A program made the translations under genes and the position numbers. From CAWBUW01 sp963792075 (GTDB lineage: Bacteria; Chloroflexota; Anaerolineae; Anaerolineales; UBA4823), in the NCBI GenBank assembly GCA_963792075.1, contig CAWBUW010000007.1, positions 930,001-994,000 on the forward strand: a DNA stretch of 64,000 nucleotides, given 5' to 3'. Below, one piece after another: positions 25,492 to 35,190 of the stretch. A model generated the notes under the pieces. The model was not told the origin of the DNA. It saw only the letters and a program-made list of their open reading frames with translations, and did not search any database. Numbering within the stretch: the first letter of the stretch is position 1; the number at the start of each line of letters is the position of its first letter.

Positions 25492-28469
25492 ATGACCGGC
25501 ATCTACTTACAGCGCATGGTGGAGAACCTGCCGGATGGCATCCTGCCGCCTAACTGGACGGACTTTGACCTGGCTTCTTATTCACGCGGCAAGAAGCTGT
25601 ATGAATACCAGCAAATTGCCCTGCGCAACGCCCTGCGCGCCCTGTGGCGCTATTATCATGGTTCTCCTGACCCGAAGGGTTTTGAAAATCCTTCGGGTCT
25701 CAAGCAGGATTTCTTCGCCTGGTACCAGGATTTCGGCCTGGAAGCTGACCTGGACCTGCCGCTGGACCGCTCCAGCGCTGCCAAGCGTAAGCTGGCGGCC
25801 CTGCTGGAAAGCTACTACACCAGCCAGGATGATCGCCTGCCGTATACCCAGTTCACCAACCGCATGTCATTCTGGATGGCAACCGGCTCCGGCAAGACGC
25901 TGGTGATCGTCAAGCTGCTGGAAATGTTGTGGGTATTGATGCAGCGCGGTGAAATCCCCATCCACGATGTGCTGGTGCTGGCCCACCGGGACGACCTGCT
26001 GGAGCAGCTTCGCCAGCACGTGGATGAGTTCAACGCCGGCGGCGGGCTTTACATCCGGCTGCACGAGCTGCGGGAATATGCTGAAGTCAAGCGCGCGGCG
26101 CCTTCGCTCTTTCGCGGCCAGGAGATGACGGTTTTCTACTATCGCTCGGACAACCTGAGCGACGAGCAGAAAGAAAAGATCATTGATTTCCGCAGTTACG
26201 ATAACTACGGACGCTGGTACATCCTGCTGGATGAAGCCCACAAAGGCGATAAAGAAGACTCCAAGCGCCAGCACATCTACAACATCCTCTCGCGGAACGG
26301 CTTTTTATTCAACTTCTCGGCTACTTTCACCGATCCGCGTGATATTGTCACCACAGCCGCCAACTACAACCTGAGCGAGTTCATCCGCAAAGGGCACGGC
26401 AAGCATATCAGCATCCTCAAGCAGGAAACGCGCGCCTTCAAAAAGGGCGACGAATACACCGACGAAGAAAAACAGAAGATTGTGCTCAAGGCGCTGATCA
26501 TGCTGGCCTATGCCCGCCAGTTCGAGCGTAAAGTACGCCGGGTGCGCCCGGATTTGTACCACCGCCCGCTGCTGATGGCGCTGGTCAACTCGGTCAACAC
26601 CGAAGACGCCGACCTGAAGCTCTTTTTCCGCGAGTTGGTGCGCATTGGCAAGGGCGAGGTTGATGATGTTACCTGGACGGCGCCATCGAAGAGCTGCGCG
26701 CCGAGCTGCGCGAGCGCCCGGAATACCTCTTCGAAAGCGATTTGCAAGTGCGGGTGGATGATAAGCTGCTGGCAGCCCTGCGCCAGGCTGATGTGCTGGA
26801 CGCCGTCTTCAACGCCGGCGGCCCGGGCGAAATCGAAGTGCTGGTGCGCCCCTCCAACCGCCAGGAAGTGGCCTTCAAGCTCAAAACCAGCGACGACCCG
26901 TTTGCCCTGGTGCGGATTGGCGACATCTCCGACTGGCTCAAGCAAGAACTGGCCGGTTATGAAATCAACCAGCACTTCAGCGACGAAGGCTACTTCGAAC
27001 AGTTAAACCAGCCGGATTCGGACATCAACATTCTGTTGGGGTCGCGCAGTTTTTATGAGGGGTGGGATTCCAACCGCCCGAACGTGATCATGTACGTCAA
27101 TATCGGAGTCGGGCCTGATGCTAAGAAGTTCATCCTGCAATCGGTTGGGCGCGGCGTACGCATCGAACCTTTGAAAAACCAGCGCAAACGCCTGCGCGAG
27201 CTGCATACCAGCGGTGTTTTGGAAGAGCTGGCCCCCGGCGTTTTTGAGGCGGTTAAGGATGACATTTTGCCGCTGGAAAGTGTCTTCATCTTCGGCACAA
27301 ATCGTGAGGCGCTCAACCTGGTAATCAGCGAACTGGACCAGGAAGATAAAGGGGCTGGCGAACATGAAATTGCCCTGGAATTGAATGTCGAAGCCGTACA
27401 AGGCAAGCTGCTGCTGATTCCGGTGTACAAGTCCAGCAAATATCCGTTATACCAGAACAAAAAGCTGGCCAGGTTCCAACTGGCTCCGGAAAACCTGGAT
27501 TTGCTGCAGCGCTACTTTGCATACATTGAGGACAATCGGGTGCTGCTGGCGCTGCACGATGGTTTCCAGCCCGAGCAAATTGCCGCGCTGAGCGCCAGCC
27601 TGGACAAGGTGCAAGACACTTTCCGCACCGATGGGCGAGCCTACAAGAACCTGGATGTGCTTACCAGCCAGGCGCTCAAATTCTTCTCCGTTCACGGCAA
27701 GGAATTCGACAACCTGAAAGAATTGGAAGACGAGATCAACCATTTCCGGCACATCAAAGTGGCGCTGGAAGAAATCGGCGACCTGGAACGCCGCATCCGG
27801 CGTGTGCTGGATTATGGCAAAGCCGTGAGTGAAGCAAAGGCACGCTTCGAGGCTCGTCAAATCACACTGGATGAGTACACTGTAGAGATCGGCGGATACT
27901 CACAACATGAAATTTTCTTTGCCAATCACTTCCGACTGGATATCCGGCGGATCAGCAATCATTACTATATCCCCGTCTTGCTCTCACCGGACGAGAAAAT
28001 TGATTTTATCCACAGCGTGATCCATGTCGCAAGCGAAGTCCAATTCCTGGAAAAGCTGGAAACCTACCTGTGTGACAAAAACAACCTCTTCAATCAGTTC
28101 GACTGGTGGCTGTTCAGCCGCGTGGATGAAAAATCGGACAATATCACGATCCCTTACTATTATGCGGTTGAAAACCGGATTGCCAACTTCAAACCCGATT
28201 TTATCTTCTGGCTAAAGAAAGGTGAACACTACCATATTTTGTTCGTTGATCCCAAGGGGACTGGCCGCACAGAGTACGAACACAAGGTGGATGGTTATAA
28301 AGCGTTATTCGAGGAAAATGGGAAGCCCAAGCAGTTCAATTATCAAGGCTTACAGGTTTCGGTGCATGTTTTCCTATACACAGCGGATAAGGCATATTTA
28401 GCACAGGGTTATAAGCGTTATTGGTTTGACCAAATTGAGCAAGCGGTTGATTCGTTGTTGGTGGAGTGA
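25492..28469 (+). CDS. res: Type III restriction enzyme Res (helicase-nuclease), one frameshift
   Basis: About 990 residues if the frame is joined. The first frame (25492 to about 26675) holds the SF2 helicase motor: Q-like YEYQQIALRNALRALW, Walker A ATGSGKT, LVLAHRDDLLEQ, DEAH box LLDEAHKGD, and FSATFTD. The second frame (about 26675 to 28469) holds the second RecA domain (GSRSFYEGWDSNRPNVI, SVGRGVRIEPL) and the C-terminal nuclease core PDFIFWLKKGEHYHILFVDPKG. The break is at about 26672: ACCTGGACGG where ACCCTGGACGG would read on as TLDGAIEELRAEL, so a lost C in a C-run explains it. It cuts unmodified DNA together with Mod after ATP-dependent sliding. It starts 2 bp after mod. If the frameshift is real, the restriction half is dead. 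Confidence 0.9.
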
Positions 28470-28552
28470 ATGTAGCCAATTGGGGGTTGCACTGAGCGCC
28501 TTCAAATTACGATTGAGAGCCAATTGAAAATAGGTGGAGGGAGAATACAACC

Positions 28553-30533
28553 ATGCAAATTATTAAACTCAATTGCGCGGCGTGTGGAGCGCCCATTAAC
28601 ATCCCAGACGATGTTGACTTCTTAAACTGCACATCGTGTGGGTCCTCTTTAGGAGTCCAGCGTGGTGAAGGATTTGTGACTCTAAAAATGGTTCAGGAAG
28701 TCACCGATGTAATCAAAAAAACCGGCGCCGCTACCGAGTCCGCCATCCGTGATAATACCTTTGCCACGCAAACAGAGCTGCAGAGGCTTCAAGTAAAGCA
28801 AGAGATTTCGATGATGGAGATGCAGCTCAGCTCACTGGAAGGTGAGGTACGTGGCCTGGAACGCGCAATTCAACCCAATGCGCCCAACCCACGAATTTCT
28901 AACCAGCTCAGTGGATTATATTTCCAGGAATTTCGGACGGTCGAACGCCTGCGGAACCTGCGCTGGAACTTGTCGGCCTTCAATTCACCTGATCCAGAAA
29001 ATGATCCGGCCGCCCTGGAAAGCCAGCTCATGTCAATCCGTTACGGCATCCAGGCGCTGCAAAAATGCGAGCGTTCCCAACCCGGTGTTTATAATACTCT
29101 AAGAACTCAGAAAGCGCTGGCGGAGCAATTTGGCAATAAATTGCTGCAAATTAAGATCAAGGCAGTGAGAAAAGACCTGCTTTCCAATGGCCTGACATTA
29201 CAATCCGCAACAGACCTTGCCGCGGCAGCAACTGCTATCTCCCTTATTCGTAAAGATATCCTGAAATTGGAAAACTCTCCTCGAACACCAGAAAACACAG
29301 CTTTGCTCAAAGAGCTTCACCAGCAACAAGATGGTTTCTATAGTCAGTGGCACCAATTTGAGACCCAAGCTGTTCAAGCAAATGCGAGATCGCTGGATCT
29401 TCCCCATCCAAAAGACTTGAATATTTTAGCAATTCAATCGAATCTGGCCCAGATCCAAAATGATATTCACGCACTGAGCAGTCGAGAAGAAAATGATGTT
29501 GTCCGAGCCTATTTGAAAAGCTTGCGCTCGAAGGAAAAAACATATCAAAAAGCTTTGAGTAAAAACGCAAAGACAACAGTTGGTGTGTTGGGGTTAGGGG
29601 CGCTGTTTGCCGGGATGGGTCTCGCGCTGGGAAAATTCTGGCAAAGCCTTTTCGAGGAGGCGTCTACTAATTCTACCAGCCAGGAATCTGTTGCCCTGGC
29701 ACCCCAACTTGATACAGAGCCGGCCAATGAATTGCCAGGCACGCTTAATAATGAAACAGTTAAAGAATTCGCCGCTTCTGTCGATACAGAATCCGTTCCT
29801 GAACTCACAGTTCATGTTGATGCAGAACCAATGACTGAGCTTGAGGTTCCTGTTGATTCAACGCCCAAAACTGAACTTGCTGTTCCTGTTGATGCAGAAC
29901 CAATGACTGAACCTGCTGTTCCTGTTGATGCAGAACCAATGACTGAACTTGCTGTTCCTGTTGATGTAGAGCCAATTATTGAACCTGAAGCTACTATTAA
30001 TTCAACGCCCATATCTGAGGAACAAATTGTTGAGGATGGGACTTTAACCCACCATATACCAGTTGCAGCCCTAAATACTACGCTTGATTTCACAAATAAT
30101 GCTGCACTGAATAAACCCGTTGGTTCTGTAACGATGGCCACTGGCCGGAGATCTGACTGGTGTCGGATTAGGGTTGCTCATTTTTCTATTTACCGCTTGC
30201 CTGGGTTTCGTTGTTGTCGCAGCAATTCCTACACAAGAAGAGTCTACCTGGACAATCGGTTTATTATTCCTATCAATCTTCTTAGGATTTGCCATCGGAA
30301 GCGGAGCATTTTTTAGACTTACTGATCATTTGCCGGTAAAACCAATGGTTAAACTGATTGGGCTATCCTTGGCAACCCTTATTGGAGGAATATTATTTGC
30401 ACTCGCCATAGCTGGCTTCTTACCCACGGAAGTGGGCGTATATGTTCTGCTAGTTGCAATATTGCTGGTTCCGATTACTACAATCGCCTTCTTCGTATCA
30501 GGGCTGAAGAAACTTAAAATCTCGAAGAGATAA
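28553..30533 (+). CDS. Zinc-ribbon, coiled-coil membrane protein with acidic 12-residue repeats, one frameshift
   Basis: The N-terminus has a four-cysteine zinc ribbon (LNCAACGAP...LNCTSCGSSL). About 290 helical residues follow, with coiled-coil character (QVKQEISMMEMQLSSLEGEV). A membrane helix lies at about 345-362 (VGVLGLGALFAGMGLAL). Residues 420-491 are six 12-residue repeats (VPVDAEPMTELA type). The frame from 28553 breaks near 30145; the +1-shifted frame then reads GDLTGVGLGLLIFLFTACLG and two further hydrophobic helices to 30533. Those helices fit as the natural C-terminus, so the gene probably spans both. GGAGGGAG precedes the ATG. It lies between the R-M genes and the caspase cluster. 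I do not recognise the family as a whole. Confidence 0.7.
29810..30025 (+). repeat. Tandem 36-bp coding repeats (six units)
   Basis: Units start at 29810, 29846, 29882, 29918, 29954 and 29990, each coding a 12-residue V-x-V-D-A-E-P-M-T-E-L-x type sequence. Units 3 and 4 are almost identical, units 1 and 6 most diverged. Expansion by slippage or unequal recombination is likely. Confidence 0.85.
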
Positions 30534-30565
30534 TCATTTACAGAAATTTAAGGTCGGTTTATTAG

Positions 30566-30594
30566 TTGACATCATCCGCGGGCCATTGTATATT
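30566..30594 (+). promoter_or_regulatory. Strong sigma-70-type promoter before the caspase/MoxR/vWA cluster
   Basis: Perfect TTGACA (30566-30571), exactly 17 bases, TATATT (30589-30594, 5 of 6). Predicted start near 30601 gives a leader of about 40 bases to the ATG at 30641. Confidence 0.7.
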
Positions 30595-30640
30595 GGTATT
30601 ATCAAATATCTGCTCGGGGTCATTCTTTGAAAGGGTTCTC

Positions 30641-30940
30641 ATGAATATCTTCGTCCTGCATATGTTCCTGGTCGTCGGCGTAGTGCTTTGTGTTGCAATT
30701 GTCCTCTTGAGTGGCGGCGGGAAATCCACGTTGTATATTTCCAGCGGCGATGGGACTGAAAAAAGTCGCCGCGTGCGCCGCGCTGCCCCTATTCCCGTTG
30801 AAAATTATATCTTTGGGCTGATTGGCGTTGGCTGCGCCATCGCCTTGTACTTCACTAATTTCAACCTGTGCACCTTCCTGGGCTATTGGTTTCCGGCTCT
30901 CAATCTGAACATGTTGCAAGGTGTGTGTGGCCTGAAGTAG
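30641..30940 (+). CDS. Small two-helix membrane protein
   Basis: 99 residues from the ATG at 30641, which has AAAGGG upstream; an earlier in-frame TTG at 30566 overlaps the -35 box and is rejected. Helix 1 is at about 2-22 (FVLHMFLVVGVVLCVAIVLL), helix 2 at about 55-75 (FGLIGVGCAIALYF), and a third hydrophobic patch lies near the end. The loop between (SSGDGTEKSRRVRRAAP) is basic. No family was recognised. It is the first gene after the strong promoter and 25 bp ahead of the caspase gene, so it may be a membrane partner of that system. Confidence 0.65.
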   Translation: MNIFVLHMFLVVGVVLCVAIVLLSGGGKSTLYISSGDGTEKSRRVRRAAPIPVENYIFGLIGVGCAIALYFTNFNLCTFLGYWFPALNLNMLQGVCGLK

Positions 30941-30965
30941 CGCCACAGGTAAAGGATCGTTTGCT

Positions 30966-32885
30966 TTGGCTGAGAAGTTCAAGCACGGGTATGCCCTCAT
31001 CGTCGGCGTCGGTGACGCAAAACTCACCACGCCTGAACGCGATGCTGCCGCCCTGTTTGCCCTGTTCACCAGCCCGCTGCAGGCGGGGTATGACGAAGAT
31101 AAAATCGTCTACCTTCCCGGGCAGAAGGCGACTAAGGAAGCCATCCTGAAAGGCCTGGATCAGTTGGCAGCCTCCGCCCAGGCCGATCCACACGCCACGA
31201 TGATCATTTATTTTTCCGGCCATGGGGTGCGCATCCTGGATACCGCCGGGCAGATCCTGGGATACACCCTGGTGCCGTACGGTTTCAACCCGGCCGAATA
31301 TAAACACACTGGCATCACCGGGTCAGAATTTACGCAGAAGATCCAGGCAATTTATTCCCAGAAGCTGGTCTTGTTTCTGGACTGCTGCCACGCTGCCGGC
31401 CTGCCCGAGATGAAGGGCGACGAAGTCCTGGAAGGTGTGCCGCTTCCGCCTGATTTGGAAAGACTGGAATTGGGCAGCGGGCAAGTCATCGTCGCCTCGA
31501 GCAGTGCCAACCAAAAATCGTACGCGGGCGATTACTACTCCATCTTCACGGAATGCCTGTTAGAAGCGTTGAGCGGCATGGGAACTCGCCTCCCGAATGG
31601 GTATGCGGGCATCCTGGATGTGCTCACCTATCTCTTCAGTGAAGTCCCCAGCAGAGTCAAAACATTCCCGCAGAATCCTTATATCAATAAGATCACCGGT
31701 CTCAGCGAGAATTTCCCGCTGTGCTTCTATGCTGGCGGGGATACTTACCTGGCAGGGGTCAATGAGCCTGCAGAGGCGCAGGATCTCACCGGAGGCACGC
31801 TCACCCCGGAGCAGAACGATCGCCTGACCTTGCAAATGCAGTCACTTCAGCAAGAACACGCCAATCACCTCCTGGAATGGAAAAATAAGCGCGCTGCAAG
31901 AGAGACCTTTGCCCAGGACACCCTGCTGGTAGTACAGATTGACCAACGCCTGCTCGCCGAAGAATCGAACCTGGCCAACCTGGAAAAGCGCATTGACCGC
32001 ATCCGCACCGCGCTGGCTGCAGCCGCACCGCCCACCCCGCTCCCGGCGGACCTGGCAGGCCGCCTGGACAAACAAAGCTTGCTCGAACAACAGGTGCATG
32101 CTGCACTGCTCAAGCTGAATTACGACCTGCAGGAAGGTTTATTCGGCACATTCCTGGATAAGAACCAGTCCGCGGGGGCGTTCTTTATCCAGGGCGAGCA
32201 GTATTATGGCCAGAGCTGGCTGCTCAATCGCCTGCTGTTAGAAACAGGCTCTGCCGACGCCAACCCCATCGTACTCAAGCTGGGCAGCCTGGCGATTTCC
32301 AATGGCCTGAACGCTATTTGGGTGGACCTGCTGCATCGCCTGGGCCTGCCTTACAACCCCCTACCGCCGCCCGAGCAGATCCTCCCGAGCATTACCAAAC
32401 GTCTGCTGGAAAAATGGAAGACACAGCATATTACGCTGGTATTTTACGATCCCCAACACCTGGGTGAGGCAGCCACCTGCCATATCCTGGAGCAGTTATG
32501 GGCTCCGCTTGCCGCGGGTGTAGCCGCGGCACCCCCGGCTGCAAAAACCCACCGCCTGATGCTCTTCCTGGTGGACAACACCTATGAAACCAGGAATTGG
32601 AACCTGCCCCTGGTGCAAAAAATTGATGACGCCTGGCAGCCAGATGCTCCGGTGCACCTGCAAAAATTAAAACCCATCGAAGCATCGATATTAGATCGTT
32701 GGTATAACACCGTCAAAACGGGCTTGCCGGCGACCTTCACCGAGCAGTATCGCCCCGGCGCGGCAGGCACGGGGGAAGAGATCTACAATACCTGGCAGGG
32801 TGTGCCCGAAGATGTCCTCAAGGAAATATGCGAGCGCTGCCAGGTAGACTGGTACAGTAAGGAGAACACATGGATCCGCTATTAG
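30966..32885 (+). CDS. Caspase-like (C14) protease fused to inactive-STAND-like domain
   Basis: 639 residues from a TTG at 30966 with AAAGGA upstream. Residues about 8-265 are a metacaspase-type p20 fold: ALIVGVGD, catalytic His86 in IIYFSGHGV and catalytic Cys141 in FLDCCHAAG. A coiled coil follows at about 285-345. The C-terminal 290 residues (GAFFIQGEQYYGQSWLLNRL ... LVFYDPQHLGE ... LMLFLVDN) follow a STAND ATPase layout but lack the P-loop Lys/Ser-Thr, matching the iSTAND type described in bacterial conflict systems. The MoxR start lies inside its 3' end (16-bp overlap), so translation is coupled. It is likely the cytosolic effector of the cluster, activated by proteolysis or oligomerisation; substrates are unknown. 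Confidence 0.85.
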   Translation: MAEKFKHGYALIVGVGDAKLTTPERDAAALFALFTSPLQAGYDEDKIVYLPGQKATKEAILKGLDQLAASAQADPHATMIIYFSGHGVRILDTAGQILGYTLVPYGFNPAEYKHTGITGSEFTQKIQAIYSQKLVLFLDCCHAAGLPEMKGDEVLEGVPLPPDLERLELGSGQVIVASSSANQKSYAGDYYSIFTECLLEALSGMGTRLPNGYAGILDVLTYLFSEVPSRVKTFPQNPYINKITGLSENFPLCFYAGGDTYLAGVNEPAEAQDLTGGTLTPEQNDRLTLQMQSLQQEHANHLLEWKNKRAARETFAQDTLLVVQIDQRLLAEESNLANLEKRIDRIRTALAAAAPPTPLPADLAGRLDKQSLLEQQVHAALLKLNYDLQEGLFGTFLDKNQSAGAFFIQGEQYYGQSWLLNRLLLETGSADANPIVLKLGSLAISNGLNAIWVDLLHRLGLPYNPLPPPEQILPSITKRLLEKWKTQHITLVFYDPQHLGEAATCHILEQLWAPLAAGVAAAPPAAKTHRLMLFLVDNTYETRNWNLPLVQKIDDAWQPDAPVHLQKLKPIEASILDRWYNTVKTGLPATFTEQYRPGAAGTGEEIYNTWQGVPEDVLKEICERCQVDWYSKENTWIRY

Positions 32886-33862
32886 ACCTGACCTATGAAT
32901 ATAAGGGCAAAAAACTCCCGGATGAGAAGACGTTAGACAGCCAGGGCAGCCCGGTCTTTCCCTATATCGTCCCCGAAGAGCTGCGCAAGGCGGTCAACCT
33001 GGCCATCGGCTTGCATCGCCCGCTACTGATCAAAGGCGAGCCTGGCTGCGGCAAGACCCGCCTGGCACAGGCAGTTGCCTTTGATCTGGGATTGCACCTG
33101 GACTATTATGAGCCCTGGTACATTAAATCTACCAGCCGGGCGCGTGACGGCCTGTATACGTATGATGCGATCGGCCGCTTAAGGGATGCACAGCTTGCGG
33201 TGCATGGGGATCTCTACCCGGATGAAGTAAAACGCTCGAAAAACCAGGGCGGATATGTGCAGCCAGGTCCGCTCGGACGTGCCTTCACCAAAGATAAGCG
33301 CTGCGTGGTGCTTATCGATGAGATCGACAAGGCGGATATCGACTTCCCCAACGATTTGCTGCTCGAGCTGGACGAGCTGCGCTATAAGATCGAAGAAACA
33401 AATGAAATCGTCAAGGCAAAACACCCCCCGATTGTTTTCATCACCAGCAACGATGAAAAAGACCTGCCAGACGCTTTCTTACGCCGCTGCATCTTTTTCT
33501 TTATCGAATTCCCGAAAGAAGACCAGCTCAAGGAGATCATCCACCAACGCTTCCCTGCTTCGCCAGAAGAATTGGTGAAACGCGTCATCGAACGCTTCCT
33601 GATGTTGCGTGAAAAAATGGCCGAGAATAATGCGGTCAAGAAAGTCAGCACCTCCGAGCTGCTGGATTGGTTCCGCGTGCTGCGCCACTATTACGATCAG
33701 GATCCCGACGGTGTCTTGCAGTCACTCGCCAGCGGCCTGCTCTACCCAGGCGTGCTGATCAAGAATTGGGAAGATTACCAGACCTATACCACGCTGCTTA
33801 AGGCCTCGCCGGTTCAACCCTCGGTTGAACCGGCGGCCAATCCTCCGGTTACCAACCAGTAA
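32870..33862 (+). CDS. MoxR-type AAA+ ATPase
   Basis: 330 residues. Walker A GEPGCGKTRLA (about 50), Walker B VVLIDEIDKAD (about 145), sensor-1-like FITSNDEKDLPDAFLRRC with an arginine finger (about 190). It carries the GLYTYDAIGRLRDAQ insertion typical of MoxR proteins that act on vWA partners. It overlaps the caspase gene and is followed after 41 bp by the vWA gene. In known systems the MoxR/vWA pair works as a chaperone-like switch; here it presumably gates the caspase or CHAT-like proteins (inference). The C-terminal tail PVQPSVEPAANPPVTNQ is encoded by a hairpin-forming sequence. Confidence 0.92.
   Translation: MDPLLDLTYEYKGKKLPDEKTLDSQGSPVFPYIVPEELRKAVNLAIGLHRPLLIKGEPGCGKTRLAQAVAFDLGLHLDYYEPWYIKSTSRARDGLYTYDAIGRLRDAQLAVHGDLYPDEVKRSKNQGGYVQPGPLGRAFTKDKRCVVLIDEIDKADIDFPNDLLLELDELRYKIEETNEIVKAKHPPIVFITSNDEKDLPDAFLRRCIFFFIEFPKEDQLKEIIHQRFPASPEELVKRVIERFLMLREKMAENNAVKKVSTSELLDWFRVLRHYYDQDPDGVLQSLASGLLYPGVLIKNWEDYQTYTTLLKASPVQPSVEPAANPPVTNQ
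33808..33834. repeat. Hairpin in the 3' end of the MoxR gene, 12-bp stem
   Basis: GCCGGTTCAACC, loop CTC, GGTTGAACCGGC: a perfect stem in the last codons, 28 bp before the stop. It could lower expression of the downstream vWA gene or protect the upstream message. Confidence 0.6.
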
Positions 33863-33903
33863 GCGCGTTACAACCGAGGTCCTGCGGTCTCACAGTCGAA
33901 ATC

Positions 33904-35190
33904 ATGACTCAAGAAGAGTTCCCTTTCCTGGATTTGTTCTACCAGCTCCGCGACGCCGGGCTGGAATTGGGTATTCCGGAATACCAGCTTTTACTGCGCG
34001 CCTTCAGCCTGGGATTCGGCGTGCAGGATGAAGCCGACTTGCGCCAGGTTTGCCTGGCATTGTGGGTCAAAACGCCACAGCAGAAACAGCTTTTCACCTT
34101 CCACTTCAATCAATACATGGAAAATCGCCGCAAGCGGCTGGAAGCGGAAGCCGCTGCAAGGACAGCCGCTGGGGAAGCAGAAACGGCTGGTCACGGGGAA
34201 TCCGAAGGCGGGGCGGGAGCCGGAAAAACCATCTCGGAACCGGGCCTTGCGGGAACAGAAGTGTCCGGCGCAGAACGCATGCAGGCCGCACGCAAGAAGC
34301 TCGAAGAGTATTACGCCACCATCCAACGCCGGTCCGCTGCCCGGTCCGCGGGTGCCACAGAACCCACCCTCACGCAGACATCCCAGGTTGGGAGGCCAGC
34401 GACGGACGGGACCCCGGCTGCGGCTGCCCGGCCCTTCGTACCGCTTGTCACGGACGAGGTAGACCTGGCGCATGTGCTGCAGGCTGCCCTGGAAGGTCCA
34501 GCCACGTTGGAGCAGCGCTACATTACCACGGGAGAATACTACCCGGTCACGCAGCGCCAGATGAAGCAAAACTGGCGCTACCTGCGCCGCATGGTCAAAG
34601 AAGGCCCGCGTACGGAGCTCAACGTAGAAGAGACCGTGCGCCAGGTGGCGCAGCAAGGCCTGATCTTTGACCTGGTGCTTGAGCCACGCCGCTCCAATCG
34701 CTCCGAGCTGATCTTGCTCCTGGACCAGGATGGCTCCATGGCGCCGTTCCACACCCTCGCCAGGCGACTGGTGGACACCGCCGTAAAAGGCGGGCGGTTG
34801 GGCCGCACCGGGGTGTTCTACTTCCACGACTGTCCCTCAGATTACCTCTTTTCCGATCCTTATCTGGTGGATGGACAAACCCTGCAGCATGTGCTGTCTT
34901 ACTTGCACAATGACCAGGCAGTTTTGCTCATTTTTTCCGATGCCGGCGCGGCCCGCGGCGGCCTGGAATTGCCGCGTATCGAGCAAACGCGCCAGTTCGT
35001 GAACGCCATGCGCCAGGGAGTGCGCAGGTTGGCCTGGCTCAACCCGCTGCCCCAGGCGCGCTGGGCGAATACCAGCGCCGCCGAGATTGCCCGCTTTGTC
35101 CCCATGTTCGAGCTCTCTCGCCGCGGCATGGATACTGCCATCGAAGTGCTGCGCGGCCGGGTCGTCGCTCACACCGTGAGGTCCAGGTGA
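33904..35190 (+). CDS. CoxE-like von Willebrand factor A domain protein
   Basis: 428 residues. The N-terminal helical region is followed by an Ala/Gly/Glu-rich linker (about 75-170) and a C-terminal vWA domain with the MIDAS-type LLLDQDGSMAPF, a later Thr/Ser and the Asp-containing LIFSDAGAARGG. The DxDGS spelling departs from the usual DxSxS but keeps Asp and Ser. Such vWA proteins bind metal-dependent ligands and pair with MoxR ATPases. The stop overlaps the GTG start of the CHAT-like gene (GTGA), so the two are translationally coupled. Confidence 0.88.
   Translation: MTQEEFPFLDLFYQLRDAGLELGIPEYQLLLRAFSLGFGVQDEADLRQVCLALWVKTPQQKQLFTFHFNQYMENRRKRLEAEAAARTAAGEAETAGHGESEGGAGAGKTISEPGLAGTEVSGAERMQAARKKLEEYYATIQRRSAARSAGATEPTLTQTSQVGRPATDGTPAAAARPFVPLVTDEVDLAHVLQAALEGPATLEQRYITTGEYYPVTQRQMKQNWRYLRRMVKEGPRTELNVEETVRQVAQQGLIFDLVLEPRRSNRSELILLLDQDGSMAPFHTLARRLVDTAVKGGRLGRTGVFYFHDCPSDYLFSDPYLVDGQTLQHVLSYLHNDQAVLLIFSDAGAARGGLELPRIEQTRQFVNAMRQGVRRLAWLNPLPQARWANTSAAEIARFVPMFELSRRGMDTAIEVLRGRVVAHTVRSR

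Noticed and set aside
29810..30025. Possible CRISPR array
   Set aside because: The 36-bp units are contiguous, with no spacers, and are in-frame coding repeats.
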